Below, one piece after another: positions 45,543-55,193 of a stretch of DNA of 64,000 bases. The notes under the pieces are model-generated. The model saw only the letters and a list, made by a program, of their open reading frames with translations. It made no database searches and was not told the origin of the DNA. How positions within the stretch are numbered: position 1 is the stretch's first letter; each line of letters begins with the position of its first letter. Source of the DNA: Ignavibacteria bacterium (GTDB lineage Bacteria > Bacteroidota > Ignavibacteria > Tepidaquicellales > Tepidaquicellaceae). The stretch is taken from contig JAQTLX010000004.1 of assembly GCA_028714695.1 (NCBI GenBank), positions 62,001 through 126,000 on the forward strand. Direction: 5' to 3'. The translations under genes were made by a program, and so were the position numbers.

Positions 45543-45573
45543 TTGACAATATTTTAAATCCGTTATATCTTTG
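45543..45573 (+). promoter_or_regulatory. promoter of the second porU copy
   Basis: TTGACA (45543-45548), a 17-base spacer and TATCTTTG (45566-45573). Identical layout to the first copy's promoter, with transcription expected to begin near 45580. Confidence 0.82.
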
Positions 45574-45579
45574 CATATA

Positions 45580-45725
45580 TTTAAAAGGAGCAAAATACAG
45601 AGTATTTCTTACATTTTGATAATTAAAATAATTAATGAAGAGTTCATAGACCATTTATTAAAGGTACGGGAAATAGAGTAACTTTTAATAAGTGGTTTTT
45701 TGTTTATATAAACAAAGCAAATTAA
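45580..45725 (+). promoter_or_regulatory. conserved leader of the second porU copy
   Basis: About 146 bases. AAAAGGAG at 45583-45590, mini-frame ATGAAGAGTTCATAG at 45635-45649, block ACCATTTATTAAAG, and a hairpin with 15 continuous pairs (45651-45665 against 45681-45695, two G-U) followed by T6 (45696-45701). It resembles an intrinsic terminator placed 25 bases before the ATG. Spacing from GGAG to ATG is 135 bases, against 134 in the first leader. Confidence 0.62.
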
Positions 45726-48700
45726 ATGAAAAAGTTTAGAATTATAATAATCATGATTGTGCTTTTAGGTTCTTCGGGAGCATACGCCCAGTATAAAACC
45801 AAAACCGACAATCAAAATAATGTTATAAAATCTGTAAACGATTACAGAGTATTATCGTCAAGTAATACATCGGTTGAACTGGAATATACTCCGGTATATA
45901 ACGGTAATTCGGATTTTATAAATTCTATTCACAATTCAGGTGATTATGGAAAACCCGACGTGCCTTCAAGAAATTTCCCGGTAATGACGCCTTCGGATAA
46001 AAATAATTTGGTAGAAATTACAGAAGTTACTTATGAAGAGATACAGAATATTGACATAAAACCAATTCCTACCCCTAAACGCGCAGATAATAAACTGGAA
46101 ACCGTATTTGATTTTAAATATGACAGCAAAATATATACGGCAAACAAATTTTTCCCTGAAAAAAATGTCCTTCTAATTAAAAGCGGAATTTTAAGAAATA
46201 AATATATTAGTACAATTAAGATTAATCCCATATTATATAATCCTCTCACCAGAGTCGTTAAACGAATTAAGACTCTGAAGATTCGTGTCGTATTCGGAGA
46301 TAATCCTTTGTACGTCAATAAAATACAATCAAGAGCCGAAATTGAATTTTTAAAAGGGCTTGCTCTGAACTGGGAGAACGCAAAAAACTGGTCAACGCCT
46401 GAATTTAACAAAAAACCTCTTGTCCAAAACAGCGTACTTGCATCCGGAGACTTTTATAAAATTGAAGTCCGTGAGACAGGAATGTATAAACTTGATAAGA
46501 ATATTCTTACTCAAGCCGGAATCAACGTTAATAACATTGACCCCCGTACAATAAAAATATACGGGAACGGAGGAGCCGAACTTCCTTATGATAATTCAGT
46601 AGCATCTCCGACGGACCTCGTCGAAAATGCAATTTATGTCCAAGGCGAATCGGACGGCGTGTTTAATGATAACGACTATATTGTATTTTACGGACAATCT
46701 CCGCATCAGTGGACGTACAATACTTCAACCAATTATACTCACAATATTAATCATTATTCAAATTCGAATTATTACTGGATTACATTCGGCGGCGCTAACG
46801 GAAGGCGCATGCAGACAGTCAATTCGCAGAATGTTTCAGGATTGTCGCCTTTGCAGTCTTTCACGGATAAGTTCTTTGAAGAACCCGAAGCGAATAATCT
46901 CGGTTCAACAGGTACGCTTTGGGTGAGCCCGAGAATAGGCTATGGAGATGGTTTTGTATTCAACAGAGAATTAAAAGGATATGTCAGCGGTTCTGACATT
47001 ACTCTGACTGCTGTTCCTGCAAACGGAACTATTGCAATGAGTTATGCAACCTTTCTAATAAAAGACGATAATTCGAATTTTTCTACGATTGTTCAGATTG
47101 CGGATGTTAACAGCGCTTTTTCACACATAAATTTATATGATCCGCCCTTAAAGGCAACTTATCAATTGTTTCCGGGACAGACTAGTATAAATCTTAAAAT
47201 GTCATTGCCTCAGCAGTATAATGTTTCGACGGTTGCAGGATATTACGATTATATAGAATTGCTATATAAACGATCATTCGGCAGTGTTTCCGGAAATTCA
47301 TTGAGGTTTTCTTCGCCCGATACATCAGGAATAATGGAATATCAGGTTTCAACATTCAGTTCATTGGCAGTTAAACTGTTCCGAATAGATAATTATAATA
47401 CCGTAGATTTAATCAATCCTATTTCATATTCAAATGGAGTACTGAGATTTCAGGATAATGCGGTTCAGGGTGTACCAACGGATTACTATTCAATCGGCGA
47501 TCTAAATTACATGACTCCTGTTTCAATCTCCCAGCGGGTACAAAACCAGAATATTAAAGGAAATGCGGATGGCGCCGATTACATTATAATCTCCCCTACT
47601 GAATTTTTGTCTGCCGCAACTAATCTGAAGACATTACGCGAGAGCGGCGGTCCGGGAAATCCGAGTTATTTAAAAACTCTTGTTGTGGATATAAATCAAA
47701 TTTACAATGAGTTTGGCGGAGGTATTCAGGATCCGGTTGCCATGAGAAATTTTCTGAAATATACGTATTTTAATTGGACTACGAGACCTGTTTATGTGCT
47801 ATTCCTCGGAGACGGTAGTTACGATTATAAAAATATTTACGGTCTCTCAACTAAGAATTTTATTCCGCCGATAGAGAGAAACTCGCCGACCATGGATGAA
47901 ATTTCCAGTTATAACAGCGATGATTTTATTACCGAAATAAACGAAAGTTTTTCCGAACCTTCTCCTTCGAAAACCGATTTTGCCAACGGAAGATTCTGCG
48001 TGAATTCCCTTAACGATGCAAACGCTGTCGTTGATAAAATTGCACTCTATGAATCGAGCGCGAGTAACGGAATTTGGAAAAAGGAAATAATGTATTGCGC
48101 GGATGACGGTTGGACAACGGAACAGAATCAGGGACAGGAAGGCGATATGCATACAAGGCAGTGCGAATCAATTGCTGAAGATCATACACCGAAAGATTTT
48201 GAGAAGGAAAAAATTTATATAGTTGCATACCCTACGGTAATCACTCCTCAGGGAAGAAGAAAACCGGGTGCCAACATTGATATTATTAAAGGCTGGAATG
48301 AAGGTCGTCTTCTGGTAAACTGGACGGGTCATGGAAGCACTGACTTATGGGCGCACGAACACATTTTTGTTAAGGACGAATCGATTCCTCAACTTCATAA
48401 TAAAGGCAAATATCCGGTAGTTACGATTGCGAGTTGCGATCTGGCTAGATGGGATGATCCATACATTATAAGTGCAGCGGAAAAACTCCTGTTTATTCCG
48501 GATGCCGGCGGAATTGGCATAATAGCGGCTACAAGACCTGTTTATGCAAACTATAATGAAGCATTGAATGATTTACTGTGGGATAATTTGATGTATGTTA
48601 AAGATACACTCAATTTGCCGATACGAGTCGGCAAAGCATTGTATTACGTTAAGAATCAACTTCCGGGAGATCTGACTGTCGAAAATGATATGAAATACTG

Positions 48701-49796
48701 TCTGATAGGAGATCCTGCAATGAGGATAAGCATTCCACAATATTTTACGAAAATTGACAGTATAAACAATACGTCTGGAAATGACACTGCAATTGTTAAG
48801 GCTCTTCAAAAAGTTAAAATTTCAGGCAGCGTGTTAAGACCTGATTCAACATTCTGGAGCAATTATAACGGTGATATTGTAATTAAAGTATTCGATGTTG
48901 ACAGACAGATATCAATGATTGATTTTAATATGCCATTCAGTTGGAGACTCGATGGCGGCACTATTTATAAAGGAAATACGAAAGTAATAAACGGGAAATG
49001 GACTCTTGAATTTATTGTCCCGAAAGACATTTCTTATAACACCGGAACCGGTAAAATTTTGGCATATTTCGGCAATAATAATTCCGAGGGCTCGGGATAC
49101 TCTAATCTGTTCAAATTAACAGGTCTGGATACTTCTGCAGTTGCGGATACAACAGGACCTGTGATTTCATTGTTTATGGACAGCAGAAATTTCAAAACCG
49201 GAGATCTGGTTAATCAGAATACAAAAATAATTGCCGATTTTTATGATGCCAGCGGAATTAACCTTACCGGCGCAATCGGACATAAGATAGAATCTATTGT
49301 AAACAACGACGATAACAGTAAAATTGATTTGACCCCGTACTATAATTCAACTTCGGGATATCAATATGGCTCCCTCGAATATCCTCTGACAGGTCTCGCA
49401 GACGGCAATTATACGTTAAAATTGAAAGCCTGGGATACTTATAACAATTCAAGTGATGCGAGTATTACATTCACGGTCAAAAGCGCTCAAATACTCTCAG
49501 TAAATAATGTGTTTAATTATCCAAACCCGATGACCGACGGAACTGCATTCACATTCCAGCATAATTTCGATATGCCTTTAACTACACAAATTGATGTTTA
49601 TACGGTAGCCGGAAGGAAAATTAAGACTATTAAAAGAACTAATATAATTAGTAAATTTGTTTCCATAGAGTGGGATGGAAAAGATGAAGACGGTGATTAT
49701 ATTGCTAACGGAACATATATTTACAAAGTGATTGTCAAAACAGAAGACGGTTCGTTCTCAAAAGTTCAGACCGGAAAACTAGTGAAATTAAAATAA
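45726..49796 (+). CDS. porU: PorU-like C25-family peptidase with T9SS sorting domain (copy 2)
   Basis: About 1356 residues, a full-length paralogue of copy 1, colinear from signal peptide to sorting domain. Catalytic pair intact: His869 (NWTGHGSTD) and Cys904 (ASCDLARWD). Conservation is highest around the active site and the C-terminal CTD (NYPNPMTDGTAFTFQ; GKDEDGDYIANGTYIYKV) and lower in the N-terminal ~450 residues and the region near residue 460. Two intact copies suggest divided roles rather than decay. It is 30 bases upstream of porV with a strong RBS between them, so copy 2 is the one in the porV operon. Confidence 0.85.
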   Translation: MKKFRIIIIMIVLLGSSGAYAQYKTKTDNQNNVIKSVNDYRVLSSSNTSVELEYTPVYNGNSDFINSIHNSGDYGKPDVPSRNFPVMTPSDKNNLVEITEVTYEEIQNIDIKPIPTPKRADNKLETVFDFKYDSKIYTANKFFPEKNVLLIKSGILRNKYISTIKINPILYNPLTRVVKRIKTLKIRVVFGDNPLYVNKIQSRAEIEFLKGLALNWENAKNWSTPEFNKKPLVQNSVLASGDFYKIEVRETGMYKLDKNILTQAGINVNNIDPRTIKIYGNGGAELPYDNSVASPTDLVENAIYVQGESDGVFNDNDYIVFYGQSPHQWTYNTSTNYTHNINHYSNSNYYWITFGGANGRRMQTVNSQNVSGLSPLQSFTDKFFEEPEANNLGSTGTLWVSPRIGYGDGFVFNRELKGYVSGSDITLTAVPANGTIAMSYATFLIKDDNSNFSTIVQIADVNSAFSHINLYDPPLKATYQLFPGQTSINLKMSLPQQYNVSTVAGYYDYIELLYKRSFGSVSGNSLRFSSPDTSGIMEYQVSTFSSLAVKLFRIDNYNTVDLINPISYSNGVLRFQDNAVQGVPTDYYSIGDLNYMTPVSISQRVQNQNIKGNADGADYIIISPTEFLSAATNLKTLRESGGPGNPSYLKTLVVDINQIYNEFGGGIQDPVAMRNFLKYTYFNWTTRPVYVLFLGDGSYDYKNIYGLSTKNFIPPIERNSPTMDEISSYNSDDFITEINESFSEPSPSKTDFANGRFCVNSLNDANAVVDKIALYESSASNGIWKKEIMYCADDGWTTEQNQGQEGDMHTRQCESIAEDHTPKDFEKEKIYIVAYPTVITPQGRRKPGANIDIIKGWNEGRLLVNWTGHGSTDLWAHEHIFVKDESIPQLHNKGKYPVVTIASCDLARWDDPYIISAAEKLLFIPDAGGIGIIAATRPVYANYNEALNDLLWDNLMYVKDTLNLPIRVGKALYYVKNQLPGDLTVENDMKYCLIGDPAMRISIPQYFTKIDSINNTSGNDTAIVKALQKVKISGSVLRPDSTFWSNYNGDIVIKVFDVDRQISMIDFNMPFSWRLDGGTIYKGNTKVINGKWTLEFIVPKDISYNTGTGKILAYFGNNNSEGSGYSNLFKLTGLDTSAVADTTGPVISLFMDSRNFKTGDLVNQNTKIIADFYDASGINLTGAIGHKIESIVNNDDNSKIDLTPYYNSTSGYQYGSLEYPLTGLADGNYTLKLKAWDTYNNSSDASITFTVKSAQILSVNNVFNYPNPMTDGTAFTFQHNFDMPLTTQIDVYTVAGRKIKTIKRTNIISKFVSIEWDGKDEDGDYIANGTYIYKVIVKTEDGSFSKVQTGKLVKLK

Positions 49797-49826
49797 TTTA
49801 AAAAATACTTAACGGAGGTAAATTTA

Positions 49827-50942
49827 ATGTTTAATAAAATGAATGTAAGAACAGGAGTCGTTTTTGTACTGATATTGTTATCAATGGTATCGTTTGAAAA
49901 GGCTTATTCACAAAACACAATTTCAACCGGTGTGCCGTTTCTGCTTATCGGTCCAAACTCAAGATTTGCAGGTATGGGTGAAACAGGAACTGCAATTTCT
50001 GACGATGCTACTGCAATGCACTGGAATCCATCCGGACTCGCTTATCAGACAACCGGCACTGAAATTAACTTTACACACTCTCCATGGCTTGCGGGACTCG
50101 GATTATCAGATCTTTTTTATGATTATCTTGCCGCTAAAAAATATGTGAAAAGTATTAATGGAACGGTTGGCGCAAGTTTGACGTATCTTAATATCGGTGA
50201 AGTTATTACTACGGACGAATTCGGTAATCAAACCGGTAAGAACTATAAAGCCTACGAATTTGCCTTCGCTCTGGCATACGCTACTAAGGTCAGCAAGCAA
50301 ATCGGCGTGGGTGTATCCGCAAGGCTGATTTACAGCAGACTTTCACCTAATAATGTTACTGTCGGAAATGAAAAAGGTACAGGAACAGCGTTTTCTACAA
50401 GTTTTGATTTATCAATGTTATACAGACCTACAAATGGTCCGAAATTTTTAAAAGACAGATTTTCGTTCGGTGTTAATTTATCGAACATGGGTCCGAAAAT
50501 TTCTTACGTAGATGCCGCTCAGGCAGACCCGCTTCCTACGCAATTAAGAATCGGACTTGCTTACAAGATATTTAAAAACGAAGGTAATGACCTTACTCTG
50601 GCTGCGGATTTCTCGAAATTGCTTGTTAACAGAAATGCAGACAACACTGCCGATCCTTTCTATAAAGCCTTTGCAACTTCATGGAGGGGCGGAGTTAACG
50701 GAATTGCAAGATCTATACAGTCGTCTGTCGGTATGGAATACTGGTATGGCAGCCCGAAACTGATTGCCCTGAGAGCAGGTTACTTCTACGAAGATCCCTC
50801 AAACGGTAACAGAAGATTCATAACGCTTGGCGCAGGTATTAGATATTCATTATATGGTTTCGATTTCAGTTATATTACGGGAACTGAAGATAACCATCCC
50901 CTTGCCAATACTCTGAGATTCGGGTTAATTGTTAGTTTTTAA
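49827..50942 (+). CDS. porV: PorV/PorQ family outer-membrane protein
   Basis: About 371 residues. Signal peptide, then a FadL-like beta-barrel with the family's N-terminal signature (PFLLIGPNSRFAGMGETGTA, DDATAMHWNPSGLAY). PorV is the T9SS outer-membrane protein that binds cargo CTDs and shuttles them to the PorU sortase. Very good RBS (CGGAGG at 49813-49818). Downstream of both porU copies. Distinguishing PorV from PorQ by eye is not certain, but the porU neighbour favours PorV. Confidence 0.85.
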   Translation: MFNKMNVRTGVVFVLILLSMVSFEKAYSQNTISTGVPFLLIGPNSRFAGMGETGTAISDDATAMHWNPSGLAYQTTGTEINFTHSPWLAGLGLSDLFYDYLAAKKYVKSINGTVGASLTYLNIGEVITTDEFGNQTGKNYKAYEFAFALAYATKVSKQIGVGVSARLIYSRLSPNNVTVGNEKGTGTAFSTSFDLSMLYRPTNGPKFLKDRFSFGVNLSNMGPKISYVDAAQADPLPTQLRIGLAYKIFKNEGNDLTLAADFSKLLVNRNADNTADPFYKAFATSWRGGVNGIARSIQSSVGMEYWYGSPKLIALRAGYFYEDPSNGNRRFITLGAGIRYSLYGFDFSYITGTEDNHPLANTLRFGLIVSF

Positions 50943-50974
50943 TTTATGATTATTTCCTTTAATTAAGTTTGAAT

Positions 50975-51007
50975 AAGGCATATATTTACATGATATATGC
51001 CTTTTTT
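50975..51007 (+). terminator. intrinsic terminator after porV
   Basis: AAGGCATATAT-TTACATG-ATATATGCCTT stem of 11 bp followed by T6. It lies only 29 bases upstream of the M6-like gene's ATG, so that gene must rely on read-through or a promoter I do not see. Confidence 0.85.
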
Positions 51008-51035
51008 CCTTAATGCAAATTATTTAATTGACACA

Positions 51036-54000
51036 ATGAAAAAGTTAATATTGTTCTTTTTGGTTTTATTTCTTAGCGTTAATGCTTATTCACAAAATGT
51101 TAAGAATTTAAAATTATCGCATCAGTTGAAATCCCGTGTTGAAAACAACACGTTTCCGAAAAAATTTACGACTGCCGCCGATACGATAAAAGTCGTGGGA
51201 ATACTTGTCCAGTTTCAACAGGACAATACTTCATTTACCACAGGTGACGGAAGATTTGACCTGTCAAATAAATATTATAATCCTGCTTTGCAGAGAGATA
51301 CCGTAATTGACTCCCCTCCTTATGATAGTTTGTATTTCATAGACCATCTGGAGTTCCTGAAGAATTATTATTACAAAGCATCAAAAGGAAAATTAATCAT
51401 CAATTATGAGTTGCATGGGAAAGTTATTACATTGCCCAAAAAAATGCAGGAATATTCTCCTCAGAGAAACGAAAGCAATGCAAAACTCGGACAGTTTTTT
51501 GTTGATGCATGGTCTTCGGCTGACAGTATAATCGATTTTTCAAATTACGATCAGGCTAAAACGGCATTCGTTATATTTCATGCGGGCGCAGGCAAAGATA
51601 TTGACCTGACTTCGATTTTTGGATACGACCCTACTCCTTATGATATTCCTTCACTGTATCTTGGAATTAAATCATTAAAAGAAATTTTCGGCAGCACTTA
51701 TGAAGGTTTTCAGGTAAATCATGGTTTCAAAATAAGCAATTCGCTGATATTGCCTTCAACGGAATTAAGAGAAATAGAAACATTAGGACAAACTTCACTT
51801 CTTAAACTCGGAATGAACGGCTTTCTCGTGGCAAATATTGGCAGTTACCTCGGGTTACCCGATTTGTTCAATACACAAACAGGCAATACCGCTATTGGCA
51901 GATTCGGATTAATGGACGGACAATCATTCTTTAGTTATCTGGGTGCATTTCCTCCCGAACCTTCGGCATGGGAAAAAATATACCTCGGCTGGGTTCAGCC
52001 TGTGACGATTTCATACGGCGATGCATTATTCAATCTTAAATCAAGTTCTACAGATGAATTTAAAGATTCAACAATATATAAAGTTTTAATAAGCAGTAAA
52101 GAATATTTTTTAATAGAAAACCGTAACAGAAATCCCTTTAATACGGGACAGAAAGTATATCTCAGAAATCGCGCATTCAGGGATTCTACTCTCTATACAA
52201 AAGATATAGCGGGATTTAGCGCCTCAGATATTTCGGGGCTTCATGGCAATCTTTACAACGTTTCATATCTTGACTGGAGCCTGCCCGGCTCAATAGATGA
52301 TACATCAAACTACAGAGGCGGTGTTTTAATCTGGCATATAGATGAAAACGTAATTGATGCAAATTTCGGAACGAATACAATTAATAATGACCCCAGACAT
52401 AAAGGCGTTGCGGTAATGGAAGCAAAAGGTTCGCAGGATATCGGTATTTCTTACAGCACACCTTTCGGTACAATTATAAGCGACGGCTCGTTTGTGGATT
52501 ACTGGTACAATGGTTATCATTTTGTCCCGTCGACAATTTATCAGAATAGATTTACACCGTCATCAACTCCCAATTCATTGAGTTATTCTCTGGCCAATAA
52601 TAATATTTTTATAACGGACTTCGATTCAATATCGTATTCGATGAAATTGAGAATTAAAATAGGAAGCGATGTTATTTCACCTGTCCCCGGTTTTCCTAAA
52701 AATCTTGGAAGCGCAGCCGTGAATGAATATTCGCAGGTAATTCCGATTGATATAAATAGAAACGGGAAGGAGGTTTTGTTCGTAAACAACGGACAGAATC
52801 TTTACGCTTTCAATAACAACGGAACAGGCTTGACAACTAACAACGGTCTGTTGTTCAACGGATACGGTTCATATCCTGTTTTGTACGGTTATTACGGATA
52901 TCTGAATGATTTCAGAATCGGAGGAATACAGAATAACACTGCCGGTTCTTCTTTTGTTACATTTAAATTAAATTCCGGAATAATCTCCGATACAAATATA
53001 ACAAATTTCACAAAAAAAGTTTCGGCTGCTCCGATTATTTTGGATTCATCCAAAATAGTTCTGGGTTTTGAGAACGGATACGTAATTGAAAAATCTCTGA
53101 CAGCAAATCAACTTATTAATAAAGACACAACGCTGAAGGCAGCGATAACAAGATTTACAAGAGATAATCAACAGAATTACAGATATTCATACTCACCTGT
53201 TACTAATATCATTTCAGGCAATTTCTTCTCGGCAAATTCCGCAGATTCCCTTCAATTGTATAATACAGGCGAAGTAAGAATAAACGGTTCAAAAGTAAAT
53301 ATTAACTATTCCGATGCATTCAGAAACGTGATTGCCTGTGATATAAATAAAGACAACAGGCAGGAAATTATTTTTTCAAACGGGAATCAATTATATGCCG
53401 TAAATTCAAACGGAATCCTGCTTGATAATTTCCCTGTGAAACTCACTTCCCCAGTTACATCGGGATTTTCGGTATGCGATATCAACGATGACGGTAACTT
53501 TGCTGTTATATTTGTAACTGCGAACGGCGATCTTTACGCTGTCGGAACAAACGGGAGGACATTAAACGGTTTCCCGTATAAAATCGGACCTAACACATAT
53601 TCAACTCCCGCATTATATAATTATTCCGATACTCTTGCAATATCGGTTATTTCAAGCGACGGATATCTTTATTCTTTTAAAACAAATCATCCTTATAAAG
53701 CACAGAACATTCTCTGGAAAAATTACTTAAGGGATAAGGACTTTTCGAACAATAATTTCAGAGGCATTTATAATCCGCCGGTGTATTCGGAAAAACTTCC
53801 GAAAGATAAAGTTTATAACTGGCCGAATCCTGTTTATAACGGACGAACTTTCATACGCTATTATATAAACGGAAATGCAGGTAACGTTACAATAAAGATT
53901 CTAGACCTCTCCGGCGAACTGGTTACGAAGTTAAACGGCACGTCCTACTCAAATGCGGAAAATGAGGTTATCTGGGATGCAAGCAAAGTGCAGAGCGGTG

Positions 54001-54077
54001 TTTATTACGGAGTTGTTGAAGCAGCAGTTGACGGCTCTACTGAAACAAAGATAATTAAAATTGCTGTTGTAAAATAA
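51036..54077 (+). CDS. M6-family metalloprotease homologue with lost zinc motif, T9SS-exported
   Basis: About 1013 residues from the ATG at 51036. An earlier in-frame start at 50997 lies inside the porV terminator. Signal peptide, M6 (immune-inhibitor-A-like) domain through ~residue 420, beta-rich propeller-like repeats (YAFNNNGTGLTT; YAVNSNGILLDNFP; YAVGTNGRTLNGFP), and a C-terminal T9SS sorting domain (NWPNPVYNGRTFIRY...VQSGVYYGVVE). The expected zinc motif HExxHxxGxPD is ANIGSYLGLPD (residues 266-276): both His and the Glu are gone while GxPDLF remains. It is therefore probably catalytically dead and may act as a surface binding protein. Confidence 0.85.
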   Translation: MKKLILFFLVLFLSVNAYSQNVKNLKLSHQLKSRVENNTFPKKFTTAADTIKVVGILVQFQQDNTSFTTGDGRFDLSNKYYNPALQRDTVIDSPPYDSLYFIDHLEFLKNYYYKASKGKLIINYELHGKVITLPKKMQEYSPQRNESNAKLGQFFVDAWSSADSIIDFSNYDQAKTAFVIFHAGAGKDIDLTSIFGYDPTPYDIPSLYLGIKSLKEIFGSTYEGFQVNHGFKISNSLILPSTELREIETLGQTSLLKLGMNGFLVANIGSYLGLPDLFNTQTGNTAIGRFGLMDGQSFFSYLGAFPPEPSAWEKIYLGWVQPVTISYGDALFNLKSSSTDEFKDSTIYKVLISSKEYFLIENRNRNPFNTGQKVYLRNRAFRDSTLYTKDIAGFSASDISGLHGNLYNVSYLDWSLPGSIDDTSNYRGGVLIWHIDENVIDANFGTNTINNDPRHKGVAVMEAKGSQDIGISYSTPFGTIISDGSFVDYWYNGYHFVPSTIYQNRFTPSSTPNSLSYSLANNNIFITDFDSISYSMKLRIKIGSDVISPVPGFPKNLGSAAVNEYSQVIPIDINRNGKEVLFVNNGQNLYAFNNNGTGLTTNNGLLFNGYGSYPVLYGYYGYLNDFRIGGIQNNTAGSSFVTFKLNSGIISDTNITNFTKKVSAAPIILDSSKIVLGFENGYVIEKSLTANQLINKDTTLKAAITRFTRDNQQNYRYSYSPVTNIISGNFFSANSADSLQLYNTGEVRINGSKVNINYSDAFRNVIACDINKDNRQEIIFSNGNQLYAVNSNGILLDNFPVKLTSPVTSGFSVCDINDDGNFAVIFVTANGDLYAVGTNGRTLNGFPYKIGPNTYSTPALYNYSDTLAISVISSDGYLYSFKTNHPYKAQNILWKNYLRDKDFSNNNFRGIYNPPVYSEKLPKDKVYNWPNPVYNGRTFIRYYINGNAGNVTIKILDLSGELVTKLNGTSYSNAENEVIWDASKVQSGVYYGVVEAAVDGSTETKIIKIAVVK

Positions 54078-54086
54078 ACCGGATAA

Positions 54087-55193
54087 TTGTATATAATAAT
54101 TGCAATATATGTCATTGCAGCAACGTATTTTCTGCTGCACGTATGGTTCTTTACCGGTTTGAAGAAATCGATACGGCTCGATAATAAAAACGAACGCCCT
54201 CTTCCTTTCGTTACAGTGCTGGTAGCGGCCAGAAATGAAGAAGACAATATTTCAAATTGCATAAACTCGCTTAAGTCGCTTGTCTATGAAAAGGGCTTGT
54301 ACGAAATAATTCTTATTAACGATAATTCCAATGACAGCACTTATGATATCATGATTCGTGAAACAGCCGGTCTTGATTACTTCATTATTTTAGACACTAA
54401 AAACTTCCATTCTGATAAATTAGCGGGAAAAACAAGAGCATTATCATACGGATTATCCGTATCAAAAGGTCAATTGATAATGATGACTGATGCCGATTGC
54501 GTTGTGCGTCCGGGATGGATTAAAAATACAGTGAAAAACTTCGATGAGAACACAGGAATGATTTGCGGATTTACACGTATCCGCTACGGCAGTTCCCTGT
54601 TTGCCGATATTCAGTCTCTCGACTGGCTTTATCTTCAATCTCTCGCGTCTTCAAGTTCCGGTATAGGCAGAATTCTGAGTTGCATCGGAAACAATCTGTC
54701 TTTTAACAGAAAGGCTTATGATGAAATAGGCGGTTATGAAAATCTGAAATTCTCTGTTACGGAAGACCTTTCGCTGATGAGAACAATTGAAAAGACAAAA
54801 TATTCGGTTAAGTATCCCGTCGAACCTGAATGCCTTGTCGAAACAGTAGAATGCAAGAACATTAAGGAACTGTATAGACAGAAAAAAAGATGGTTCAGAG
54901 GCGGAACAGGAATTAATTTTTTAGGCTATTGTCTTGGGACCGAACTTTATTTCATAAATTTCATTCTGCTTACCGGATTTTTATATATGCCTTTATATCA
55001 TTATTTATTTGTGATTGCTCTGAAAATGGCATCGGAATTGCTGATAATGATGCCTGTCTATAAACGCTTCGGGTATAATGGAATTATAAGATATTTTCCG
55101 GCACTTCAATTGTATTTCGCTTTGTACGGTCTCTTTCTGCCCTTTACATTTCTTACCGGATACAAAATTGTCTGGAAAGACAGGAAACACTAA
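54087..55193 (+). CDS. membrane family 2 glycosyltransferase
   Basis: About 368 residues. N-terminal membrane helix, GT-A domain (PFVTVLVAARNEEDNISNCI; DxD as MTDADC; TEDLSL; QKKRWFRGG), and two or three C-terminal membrane segments. This is a processive-like or lipid-substrate GT2. No in-frame ATG exists before the catalytic domain; TTG at 54087, ten bases past the previous stop, is the likely start. Its 3' end overlaps the converging barrel gene by 4 bases. Substrate unknown. Confidence 0.82.
   Translation: MYIIIAIYVIAATYFLLHVWFFTGLKKSIRLDNKNERPLPFVTVLVAARNEEDNISNCINSLKSLVYEKGLYEIILINDNSNDSTYDIMIRETAGLDYFIILDTKNFHSDKLAGKTRALSYGLSVSKGQLIMMTDADCVVRPGWIKNTVKNFDENTGMICGFTRIRYGSSLFADIQSLDWLYLQSLASSSSGIGRILSCIGNNLSFNRKAYDEIGGYENLKFSVTEDLSLMRTIEKTKYSVKYPVEPECLVETVECKNIKELYRQKKRWFRGGTGINFLGYCLGTELYFINFILLTGFLYMPLYHYLFVIALKMASELLIMMPVYKRFGYNGIIRYFPALQLYFALYGLFLPFTFLTGYKIVWKDRKH

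Noticed and set aside
41256-49796. Direct repeats between the porU copies read as a mobile element or repeat array
   Set aside because: Similarity follows the coding sequence, promoter and leader, with no terminal inverted repeats, transposase or target-site duplication. A simple gene duplication explains it.
50997-51035. Longer N terminus for the M6-like protein
   Set aside because: It would start within the porV terminator and place 13 residues ahead of a good signal peptide.
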